64,000 bases of DNA from contig CAZAXD010000003.1 of assembly GCA_964489015.1 (NCBI GenBank), positions 62,001 to 126,000 of the forward strand, written 5' to 3'. Source of the stretch: JAPYWM01 sp964489015 (GTDB lineage: Bacteria > Bacteroidota > Bacteroidia > SpSt-205). Below, in pieces: positions 26,752 to 35,329 of the stretch (position 1 is the first letter of the stretch; each line of letters starts with the position of its first letter). The translations under genes were made by a program, and so were the position numbers. The notes beneath the pieces are model-generated. The model did not search any database and was not told the origin of the DNA. It worked only from the letters and a program-made list of their open reading frames with translations.

Positions 26752-29730
26752 ATGAGCTATTCTAAATATCGCTTTGGACTTTTATGCGTGCTTTTGGGCC
26801 TGGCCTTCTCGCAGGAGGAGACGCTGATTCTTCGTCGGACGGCTAAGAGTCCTAAGAAGGCAAGCGAACTTACGCCTCAGGAAGCAGCCAGCCGCTTTTA
26901 TCTAAAAGGACGAGTCGTGGATCAAGCCACGAAAGAGCCTTTGGCAGGGGCTTATGTGCGGGTCCCAGGCAGTGTGTTGGGAGCTGTCACTGATGCCGAG
27001 GGAAGCTTTATTATCGCCACGACCCTCACCGAGCCCGTCCAGGTAGAGGTAAGCTATATCGGCTACCAGACCATGCAGATGTTAGTGCAGCCCTCTACGG
27101 CCGAGGAACAAGGGCTATTGATTGCTCTGAAGGCGGAGGACATTGTCGGTGAAGAGGTGGTTATCTCCGCTTCCCGGGTGGAGGAGGCCTTTATGCGCTC
27201 ACCGGTTCAGATAGCCCAGTTGCCGGCGCGGCTTATCCAGCAGAGTCCAACGCCCTTTTTAGCGCAAACGCTGTCCTTTTTGCCGGGTGTGCAGGTGTTT
27301 CATACGAGCTTTACGTTTCCAGTGATCAATACGAGGGGGTTTTCTAATACGCAAAATGTACGCTTTATCAACCGGGTACAGGGCGTCGAAATGCAATCTA
27401 CCGCCTTGAATATTCCCGTGGTGACTTTTACGAGCCCTTCCGAGATCGATGTCGCCCAAGTTGAGGTTGTGTCTGGCCCTTCATCGGCGTTGTATGGGCC
27501 GAATGCCTTCAATGGGGCTATGCTCACCACGCTAAAGGATCCTTTCCAGTATCGGGGGCTTTCTGTGTGGCTACAGGGCGGTGTCAATCACCTTGCTAGT
27601 CCAAACCGATCGCCCGCAGCATTCTATAACCTGCAACTTCGGTATGCCCATGTATGGCGGGAGCGTCTGGCTATCAAGTTTACCTTACAGCGCTTGGAGG
27701 GGGCTGACTGGTTTGCCAGTAGTACCCAAGATGTGGGCTTATATGGGGGCGCAACGCCCCCCTATGATCTGCCAGGCCCCCAAAATCCCGGCTACAAGCC
27801 AGAAAATGGGTATGGCTATGATGCACGCGTGTTTATCCCGACAGGCTCTCTGCCCATGGTAAACTCGCAACCCTTCCCGGGTATGTACGTGGCTCGTACG
27901 GGGTATCTAGAGCCAGACCTGGTTTCGCCCCAGGCCCAAATCTTCAAGGGCTCTCTCTCAGCAATCTATCGGCTTTCCGACCAGCTTGCTCTAGAACTAT
28001 TTAGTCATGCTGCCACGGGTAATACCTTTTATCAGGCGAATACCCGCTATGCTTTGTATGGTTTTGTATATCATGCCCATAAATTAGAACTAAAGCATAG
28101 TCGAGGTTTTTTCCGTGTTTATGGTATTAAAGAGGACGGCGGCCGGGCGGCTCCCCTAGCCGTGCTCGGGGCCAATCTACTCAATGTGGTAAAGCCACAT
28201 GCGGACTGGTTTAAGCAGTTTATCTTGACGTATAGCGGTTATCTCGAGGCCTCGATGACACCAGCGGAGAAGGCCGCTTTTGAGGCGCATTATGGGTTTC
28301 CCGTTCCGGCGCTGGGGGATGCTACGGGAGCCCGCCGGCTGATAGACTCGGACACGCGCTTTGTTATGACTTTGCCCAATGCGGCTATCGTGGCACCAGC
28401 GCTCGGTACCAGCTGGGCCATAGGCGAGGCCCGTCCTCTGCCGGGTTCTCCTCGCTTTTATCAACTGCGTGACTCACTGTTGCAAATACCCGTTACCCAA
28501 GGCGGGGGGCGATTGGTGGACCTATGTGGTATCTATCACGCGGAGGGCCAGTATGAGCTACCAGCCTGGCTGGGTATTCAAACCCTCATCGGTGGCAATT
28601 TTCGCCTTTTTGAGATCAACTCGCGCGGTACTATTTTTATAGACACCTTAGGTAAGCCTTTTTGGAACTACGAGTTTGGGGGCTTTGTGCAGCTACGGCG
28701 CTTTTTCCTAAGCGATAGGTTGCAGCTCACGGGGGCGCTGCGTTATGACCAGCGGCAGTATGTTTTACAAGGGCGCTTGACTCCTCGCTTCTCTGCTACA
28801 TTCGGGCTAGACAAAAAAGGGAATCACGTCTTACGAGTAGGTTATCAGACGGGCTTTCGGAATCCGATTTCGGAGGCGCTCTTTATACGCTTGCAAACGG
28901 AGGCACTCTTGATCGGCACCCTGCCGCAGACGGATAGAGCACTTGGCATCGCTGGCCAAAATAACTACACGTTAGCTTCGGTACAGGCCTACCGCGCTGC
29001 GCGTGCCCAGGGACTCTCCCCGCAAGATGCCGCCCAGCTTTTGCGTAGCCTCCCCATCGACGGCCTACGGCCCGAAAAGGTTTACACTTGGGAGGTGGGC
29101 CTGAGGCATCGTCTCTTAGCTCAGCGCTTGCTAATCGACCTTTCTTACGCCTATAACCGCTACCGGGATATGCACGGAAATGTTCGTGTCTATGGTCCCA
29201 AAGATCCCGAAGCCATCCTAACGCCTAATGACGTAGAGATTAATAACCTCTCACCCCTCTATGGCCGGTACTATAATATCCCAGGCGAGCCTAAGGCGCA
29301 GTTTCTAACCTGTGGCTTGCAGTATCGCCTCTCACGTCATCTCATCGCTATGGCTAATTATGTCTATTCGCAGGCCTGGGGTTTAGAAGAAGGTAAAACC
29401 TTAGATGAAGGCTTAGTGGTAGGGTTCAATACCCCGCCGCATCAGACCAATCTTGGTCTTATTGGTGAAAATATTAGGGATCGCTGGGGCTTTTTCATTC
29501 AGCATCAGTGGGTCCATGCTTACTTGTTTGAGACGACCTCTATCCAGCGCGTAGTACCTACTTATAATGTCTTTCATGCTCAAGTCAGCTATCGTTTGCC
29601 CAAATGGCATACACAGATACGCTTAGGTGCTCAAAACCTGCTTAACTTCTACCACATTGAGGCGCGAGGCGGCCCCTCTGTAGGTGGGCTCTACTATCTC
29701 CAACTCTCTTATGATGCGCTGAGCTTCTAA
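26752..29730 (+). CDS. TonB-dependent outer-membrane receptor with CarboxypepD_reg domain
   Basis: 992 residues. Signal peptide (FGLLCVLLGLAFSQ), then a CarboxypepD_reg-like domain (about 55-145, LKGRVVDQATKEPLAGAYVRV). The plug follows (about 150-280, with INTRGFSNTQNVRFINR and VEVVSGPSSALYGPNAFNG), then the barrel to the C-terminus (FYHIEARGGPSVGGLYYLQL). It takes up an unidentified substrate. It lies alone, with no SusD-like partner beside it, so it is not an obvious polysaccharide-utilisation pair. The upstream receptor gene is a second member of the same broad family, but the two are not close copies. Confidence 0.94.
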   Translation: MSYSKYRFGLLCVLLGLAFSQEETLILRRTAKSPKKASELTPQEAASRFYLKGRVVDQATKEPLAGAYVRVPGSVLGAVTDAEGSFIIATTLTEPVQVEVSYIGYQTMQMLVQPSTAEEQGLLIALKAEDIVGEEVVISASRVEEAFMRSPVQIAQLPARLIQQSPTPFLAQTLSFLPGVQVFHTSFTFPVINTRGFSNTQNVRFINRVQGVEMQSTALNIPVVTFTSPSEIDVAQVEVVSGPSSALYGPNAFNGAMLTTLKDPFQYRGLSVWLQGGVNHLASPNRSPAAFYNLQLRYAHVWRERLAIKFTLQRLEGADWFASSTQDVGLYGGATPPYDLPGPQNPGYKPENGYGYDARVFIPTGSLPMVNSQPFPGMYVARTGYLEPDLVSPQAQIFKGSLSAIYRLSDQLALELFSHAATGNTFYQANTRYALYGFVYHAHKLELKHSRGFFRVYGIKEDGGRAAPLAVLGANLLNVVKPHADWFKQFILTYSGYLEASMTPAEKAAFEAHYGFPVPALGDATGARRLIDSDTRFVMTLPNAAIVAPALGTSWAIGEARPLPGSPRFYQLRDSLLQIPVTQGGGRLVDLCGIYHAEGQYELPAWLGIQTLIGGNFRLFEINSRGTIFIDTLGKPFWNYEFGGFVQLRRFFLSDRLQLTGALRYDQRQYVLQGRLTPRFSATFGLDKKGNHVLRVGYQTGFRNPISEALFIRLQTEALLIGTLPQTDRALGIAGQNNYTLASVQAYRAARAQGLSPQDAAQLLRSLPIDGLRPEKVYTWEVGLRHRLLAQRLLIDLSYAYNRYRDMHGNVRVYGPKDPEAILTPNDVEINNLSPLYGRYYNIPGEPKAQFLTCGLQYRLSRHLIAMANYVYSQAWGLEEGKTLDEGLVVGFNTPPHQTNLGLIGENIRDRWGFFIQHQWVHAYLFETTSIQRVVPTYNVFHAQVSYRLPKWHTQIRLGAQNLLNFYHIEARGGPSVGGLYYLQLSYDALSF

Positions 29731-29786
29731 TCTTTACTCCCCAATCTCTATCAGACGAAAGCCGGCTTAGGCGCTTGGCTTAGTGG

Positions 29787-29794
29787 TATTTTTG
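29787..29794 (+). promoter_or_regulatory. -7 promoter box of ychF
   Basis: TATTTTTG, then CGGC, then ATG at 29799. Exact consensus and spacing. Confidence 0.75.
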
Positions 29795-29798
29795 CGGC

Positions 29799-30899
29799 AT
29801 GGGCTTAGCGGCAGGTATTGTCGGCCTTCCAAATGTCGGGAAGTCGACTCTCTTCAATGCACTCAGTGGGGCGGCGTTAGCGGCTGCAGAGAACTACCCT
29901 TTTTGTACGATTGAACCCAATCGGGCGATTGTACCTGTTCCGGATCCTCGCTTAGCTGAGCTGGCCCGTTTGGTACCTACTCAGAAAGTTACGCCCACCG
30001 CTCTGACGCTTGTAGACATTGCGGGGCTTGTGCGGGGGGCTCACGCTGGGCAAGGGCTGGGCAATCAGTTTCTTTCTCACATCCGAGAAGTCGAGGCGAT
30101 CATTCATGTGCTACGCTGTTTCGAAGCGCCAGACGTGGTTCACGTCGAGGGTAGAGTTGATCCCTGGGGTGATCGCGACATTGTCGAATTAGAGTTGCAG
30201 CTCAAAGACTTAGAGACCCTGGAGCGGGCTTTACCCCGGATCGAGCGAGAAGCCAAGCTAGCGGCTAACCCTGAAGCTAAGGACCAGCTAGCTTTGCTTT
30301 TGCGAGCGAAAGCCCATCTAAACGCCGGTCAAAGCCTCCGGACCCTAGATTTGTCTGAGGAAGAAGAAGCCCTCCTTCGGCCTTATAATTTCCTCACGCG
30401 AAAGCCTATCTTGTACGTGGCTAACGTCGACGAAGGCAGTCTGCCCTATGGCAATGCCTATAGCGAATTAGTTGCTAAGCGGGCAGCAGCCGAAGGCGCT
30501 GAGGCAGTCGTTTTATGTGCAGCTTTAGAAGTGCAGATTGCTCGCCTTAGCACCGAGGAGCAGCGCGAATTCCTTGGGTTATATGGCCTTGAAGAGCCGG
30601 CCTTGCCGGTACTAATTCGAAAGGCTTATAAACTTCTCCGACTCATTACGTTCTTTACGGTGGGACCTAAAGAAATTCGGGCCTGGACTATTCGCGCCGG
30701 TACGTTAGCGCCGCAAGCGGCCGGTAAAATTCATTCCGATATAGAACGGGGCTTTATTCGCGCAGAAGTGATCAGTTATGAAGACTTTCTACGGTATGGC
30801 GGCGAGGAAGCAGCCCGGGCCGCAGGGCGTTTATTCTTACAAGGTAAAGACTACGTCGTCCAAGAAGGCGATATCATCCATTTCCGGTTTGCCGTGTAG
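29799..30899 (+). CDS. ychF: Ribosome-associated ATPase YchF (OLA1 family)
   Basis: 366 residues, the usual length. G1 motif GLPNVGKST, G3 DIAGLVRGAHAGQGLG, an altered G4 (YVANVDE in place of NKxD) typical of YchF, and a C-terminal TGS domain (FFTVGPKEIRAWTIR). It hydrolyses ATP rather than GTP and binds ribosomes; in other bacteria it is linked to stress responses. It has its own promoter box. Confidence 0.97.
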   Translation: MGLAAGIVGLPNVGKSTLFNALSGAALAAAENYPFCTIEPNRAIVPVPDPRLAELARLVPTQKVTPTALTLVDIAGLVRGAHAGQGLGNQFLSHIREVEAIIHVLRCFEAPDVVHVEGRVDPWGDRDIVELELQLKDLETLERALPRIEREAKLAANPEAKDQLALLLRAKAHLNAGQSLRTLDLSEEEEALLRPYNFLTRKPILYVANVDEGSLPYGNAYSELVAKRAAAEGAEAVVLCAALEVQIARLSTEEQREFLGLYGLEEPALPVLIRKAYKLLRLITFFTVGPKEIRAWTIRAGTLAPQAAGKIHSDIERGFIRAEVISYEDFLRYGGEEAARAAGRLFLQGKDYVVQEGDIIHFRFAV

Positions 30900-30945
30900 A
30901 GGACTATCTGGTTCCGGGATAAACTGGTATTTACAGAGGCACTCG

Positions 30946-30953
30946 TAACTTTG
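30946..30953 (+). promoter_or_regulatory. -7 promoter box of tpx
   Basis: TAACTTTG, then CGTA, then ATG at 30958. Exact consensus and spacing. Confidence 0.72.
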
Positions 30954-30957
30954 CGTA

Positions 30958-31473
30958 ATGGCTAAAACGGTAACCCTCAAAGGTACGCCTCTGGCATTGG
31001 CGGGTGAGCCGCTCAAAGTCGGCGATCATGCGCCCGAAGCGCTCGTCGTCACTAGTAAAAATCAAGAGCTTCGCGTGGGCGGGGCACAGGGACGGCCCCA
31101 AATCTTGATTGTTGTGCCCTCTCTCGATACGCCTGTATGTGCTGCCGAGGCTCAGAAGTTTAATGAGCAGCTAGGTCAGCTCGGGGATAAGGTACTCGCC
31201 GTGGTTGTCTCCATGGATCTACCCTTTGCGCAAGGGCGCTATTGCCAAAGTTATGGTGTCAATGGGCTCATCGTCGCTTCGGATTATCGCTATCGTGACT
31301 TTGAGCGGTATGGCTTGGTGATAGCAGAGGGGCCGCTCAAGGGTATCTTGGCGCGGGCGGTGTTTGTCGTGGGCCTGGATGGCAAGGTTACGTATGCGGA
31401 GTTGGTGCCTGAAATTGGACAAGAGCCCAACTACCAAGCTGCCCTGACGGCGCTTCAAGCGCTACTCGCTTGA
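30958..31473 (+). CDS. tpx: Thiol peroxidase Tpx
   Basis: 171 residues of an atypical 2-Cys peroxiredoxin. The peroxidatic cysteine is in PSLDTPVC and the resolving cysteine in RYCQSYG, both conserved in Tpx. It reduces hydroperoxides with thioredoxin. The N-terminus (VTLKGTPLALAG) is typical. Its TGA overlaps the TTG start of the PhoD-like gene (TTGA), so the two are probably coupled. Confidence 0.95.
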   Translation: MAKTVTLKGTPLALAGEPLKVGDHAPEALVVTSKNQELRVGGAQGRPQILIVVPSLDTPVCAAEAQKFNEQLGQLGDKVLAVVVSMDLPFAQGRYCQSYGVNGLIVASDYRYRDFERYGLVIAEGPLKGILARAVFVVGLDGKVTYAELVPEIGQEPNYQAALTALQALLA

Positions 31474-32846
31474 GAAAAGTCCCGGTGACCGTGCTTGAGC
31501 GAGCTACTTTTGCCGTAGGGCTTTTGTGGGCGCTGCCGCTCCTAGGCCAGGCCCCTGCCAAAGCTTCCCCTCTTCAGGCTGGCCCCATGCTTGGGTACGT
31601 TCAGCTCCGGGAGGCTGCTATCTGGCTTCAGACGCGAGGCCCCGCCGAGGTGTACCTAACGTACTATGACTCGGCCGCGCCTAAGACCCTCCTTCAAACG
31701 CCTGTCGTCCGTACCACTGCAGCGCAAGCCCACACAGCCAAATTTATTTTAGGTCCGCTCGAGCCCGGTCGACTTTACTTTTATACGGTTTATGTCAACA
31801 AAAAGCCAGTAGTTCTCCCGTATCCTACGCGGTTTCGTACGCTTCCTTTGTGGAAGTGGCGCGCAAGCCCCCCAGACTTTCAATTTGTCATAGGCAGCTG
31901 TGCCTACATCAATGACCCGCCTTATGACAGGCCTGGGCAGCCCTACGGGGGTGAATATGAGATCTTCAAGCGCATAATGGAGGTGAAGCCCGACTTTATG
32001 CTGTGGCTCGGTGATAACGTGTATCTCCGTGAAGCCGATTGGAATAGTCGTACGGGTATCCTGTACCGCTATACCCACACTCGTAGTTTATCAGAGCTCC
32101 AGCCGCTTTTAGCCTACTGCCCGCATTATGCCACCTGGGATGATCATGACTTTGGGCCCAATGATGCCGATCGGGGCTTCTGGTATCGAAACGCCTCTCG
32201 AGAGGCTTTCACGCTATTTTGGGCTAATCCCTCCTTTGGGGTGCCTGCTGTGCCAGACGGCATTACCACCTTCTTTGAATGGGGCGATGCTGAGTTTTTT
32301 CTTCTAGATAATCGCACCTTTCGAGCACCTAATAAGCGAACTACTGGCGACCGCTCTTACTTTGGCCAAGCGCAGCTGGAATGGCTCATCGATGCCCTTA
32401 GGTCTAGCCGTGCAACCTTTAAATTCGTCGTTTGTGGAGGGCAGGTCCTTAATCCTACGGAGGGTTTTGAAAATATGATTGGCTATCGGGCCGAGCGGGA
32501 AACCCTCCTCAAGCGCTTGACGGAAGAGCGCATTTCGGGTGTCGTGTTTCTCAACGGGGATCGCCATTTCTCCGAGATGAGCCGCTACCAGCTTTCGAAT
32601 GGCCAATGGCTTTATGAGATCACCAGCTCGCCTTTGACGGCTTCACCGTTTGCGGAAGCCGAAAAGCGGGAGAAAAACCCCTATCGCCTCGAAGGCACCC
32701 TCACCCCCAAGCGTAACTTCATCCTTATTCGGGTAGAAGGGCCGGAGCGGGAGCGCACCTTGCGCTTTGCCTGCTATGACTCACAGGGTAGCCTGCAGTG
32801 GGAGCGAACAGTGGCTGCTAAAGAATTGCGTCCTGGGCGCGACTAA
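31470..32846 (+). CDS. Secreted PhoD-like metallophosphatase
   Basis: 458 residues with a TTG start overlapping tpx; a later GTG is possible. A signal peptide (LLWALPLLGQA) is followed by an N-terminal fibronectin-like domain (about 40-125) as in PhoD. The metallophosphatase core then shows IGSCAYIND, WLGDNVYLRE, WDDHDFGPND and LNGDRHFSEM, which carry the metal ligands. It should cleave phosphodiesters or phosphomonoesters in the periplasm or outside the cell. No phosphate-regulated promoter was recognised. Confidence 0.9.
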   Translation: MRKVPVTVLERATFAVGLLWALPLLGQAPAKASPLQAGPMLGYVQLREAAIWLQTRGPAEVYLTYYDSAAPKTLLQTPVVRTTAAQAHTAKFILGPLEPGRLYFYTVYVNKKPVVLPYPTRFRTLPLWKWRASPPDFQFVIGSCAYINDPPYDRPGQPYGGEYEIFKRIMEVKPDFMLWLGDNVYLREADWNSRTGILYRYTHTRSLSELQPLLAYCPHYATWDDHDFGPNDADRGFWYRNASREAFTLFWANPSFGVPAVPDGITTFFEWGDAEFFLLDNRTFRAPNKRTTGDRSYFGQAQLEWLIDALRSSRATFKFVVCGGQVLNPTEGFENMIGYRAERETLLKRLTEERISGVVFLNGDRHFSEMSRYQLSNGQWLYEITSSPLTASPFAEAEKREKNPYRLEGTLTPKRNFILIRVEGPERERTLRFACYDSQGSLQWERTVAAKELRPGRD

Positions 32847-32976
32847 AGTTTTCCACAATGCCTTCGCATGCTTCCCCTGTTTAGCCCTACTTGTGCAACT
32901 TCTTTTATCGACATGACGTATACTTGCCATGCCAAGGGGCCTTGACTTTTTTATCGAAAATCTGTTTCATAGTCAT

Positions 32977-35183
32977 ATGAGGCCGGCCATTTTTGCCTTT
33001 CTCTCTCTGCTGGGCCTCATCCGAGCTGAAGGGACTCGGGAGCTTCGGGCGGGCAATTGTGCCAACTTTGGCGCTATCCAGATCTGGGACAATAACGACC
33101 CTCAACGGAATTTTGCCACGTACAACTGTCCTACTTATGCTCGGCTCAATATACGCTTAGCTGCGGGTGAGCGTGTTTATATGGGTTTCAATGTGGTAGC
33201 TAATGTGAGTGATGAGCGGGGAGATGTATGGTTTCGCCTGCGGGATCCCAACGGTACGGTCGTTTTAGGACCTATCCGCCTCCATAATGGCATGGGACCG
33301 GGGTGGATCACCGCTTGCAATCAAGCCGTGGCTGGTCCCCAGCCGCTTGCCGGCGCTGCCGGCTACAATCCCCTCATTTACACAGTGCCTGGCACAGGGC
33401 CAGCGGGAAACTATTACATTGAATTTGCAGTCAATAATGACCCTACTCGGCGGATTAAGCGCGTATTTCGCTGGTTTGATATTACTGTAGCCCGCTGGAA
33501 TGGCACTGCTTGGGTGGAAAAGCGGGGACGGCTTTGGAGCCAAAAGTGGGATTTTCAAATGCAGGGGGATATCAATGCCTTTGTGGGAACCCTGTTTACC
33601 TATTCGTCGGATTCGATCGTGACTAGCTTTAACTTCAACGGGATGCAGCCCTACGGCTTTGAGGTCTCTTGCAATTCCTACGGAGCGTCTAATGTGGGTA
33701 CGCCTCAGCAGCGGCGCCGCTCTGACTATCGCCAAAACATCATCAATCAAGGTGGGAACCTGCTGCCCCAGAATACCCCATCTTCCTCAATGACCCGGAT
33801 ATTGAGTACTACCCCACAGGCATTGTAGGTAGTGTAGATTCCTTTGCGGTGATCCCGTGCACCGAGATGAGTTATTGTATTTACGTCTCGCTTTCTAAGC
33901 CAGGACAGGTCCAGGTGACCCTCAATTTTCCGCCGCCTTATGTACCCTGGACATTTATTGGACAACTGGGCGCCGGTCCTAACTGCATTCCTTGGGACGG
34001 GACCGACGGAAACGGTACGCCTATCCCAAACGGTTCCATGGTTACTGCTCAGCTAAATTTCTTTACGGGGCTGACGCATCTGCCTCTTATTGATGTGGAG
34101 CACCATAATAACGGCTTCCATGTCTATCTCGTGCGGCCGACTACAAAGCCCAATGGCCAACCTATTCCAGACCCAAAAATTTATTGGGATGACGTGTTGC
34201 TGACCGATCCATGGAATTCTATAGATGGTGTTCAAAATCTAACTGGTTGTCAGCCTACCCTGGTCCTAGGTTGCCACCGCTGGCAAAATCGCGGCACCAA
34301 CAACGCCAATCCGGAAGTCATTAACACGTGGTGGTATACAAATACTGAGGAGCATACATTCGTGTTGGAGATTGATCCTACGCGCTGGAAGGTCTTTTCA
34401 GAAATCCAGCCTGGTAGCTGTAATGCGACGGAGGGCGTCACGATACACCTGTGGTTTTCTTCAGAGATTCCCCTCTCGAGCGTCTTAGGTAACATTGCGA
34501 CGACGCCAGCTGGGCTTTTAGGGTCGCCGCCCGATACTTTGCTCGATGGTACCTCTCAACCCGGTTGGATCCATATGTATTTGACTTATCCGGTCATTGG
34601 CAGTGGAAACGGGGTCGTTATCACTTATAATGTTGTTTCTAATTCTAGCAAGTACCCCTACTGTCGAGATACTGCTGCGCTGTCGTGTGTCATACTGGCT
34701 GTGACCTGGGGGCGCGAGCTGGTAGGGGAAGTTCTATCAGAATACAATCGTCTCTCTTGGGAAACCGCTCAAGAAGGGGTTGGTACCTACTTCGTCGTAG
34801 AACGTAGCATCGATGCGAGACAATTTGTACCGATTGGTACTGTCATGGGGCGAGGAGCTGGCAGCACGTATCGTTATGAGGATCGGGAGCGGCCCCCGGC
34901 TGAGCGCTGGTTTTATCGCTTGCAAGCTCGCTCGCCCGGCAATAGCGTTACCTATTCGCGGACTGTCGAGCTTGTGGCGCAGCCTGCGCTTGAGATTAGC
35001 GTGGATGGCGAGGGTTACTTGCACCTGTCAGGTCCGGATAAGCTTTACACCGTGGAAGTGTATAATCCGCTTGGGCGCTTGGTATGGATGGCGACCTTGT
35101 TGCCGGGCCGTCATTTCCTACCGGTGGACCGAGGAGTTTATGTCGTAAGGGTCGCTGACCGAGTGATTCGCTTTTTCCGCTAA
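32977..35183 (+). pseudogene. Secreted T9SS-type protein with C-terminal sorting domain, frameshifted
   Basis: A signal peptide from ATG 32977 (AIFAFLSLLGLIRA) starts a frame that ends at 33828. From about 33765 the sensible protein switches frame (YPIFLNDPDIEYYPTGIVGS) and runs to TAA 35183. Restored length would be about 735 residues. The last 80 residues (VEVYNPLGRLVWMATLLPG, then GVYVVRVADRVIRFF) look like a type A T9SS sorting domain, used for export and cell-surface attachment in Bacteroidota. The central part has Ig-like strands and no recognised enzyme domain. The break lies near C4 runs. An in-frame ATG at 32929 would add 16 residues. Confidence 0.75.
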
Positions 35184-35284
35184 ATAAGACGTAAAGGAGT
35201 AGGCCCCAGAATGCACATACCCCTCTTGTGGTAGGGTCCAGTTTGCGCCTCAGGCATGGAAAAGCATAGCGGGTTAAGAAAGTT

Positions 35285-35312
35285 ACGGGGGCATTCTGGT
35301 AAATGCCCCCGT
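35285..35312. terminator. Bidirectional hairpin terminator
   Basis: ACGGGGGCAT and ATGCCCCCGT form a perfect 10-bp stem with an 8-base loop, between two convergent genes. Confidence 0.75.
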
Positions 35313-35329
35313 AGTCAAATTTTGTGCGG

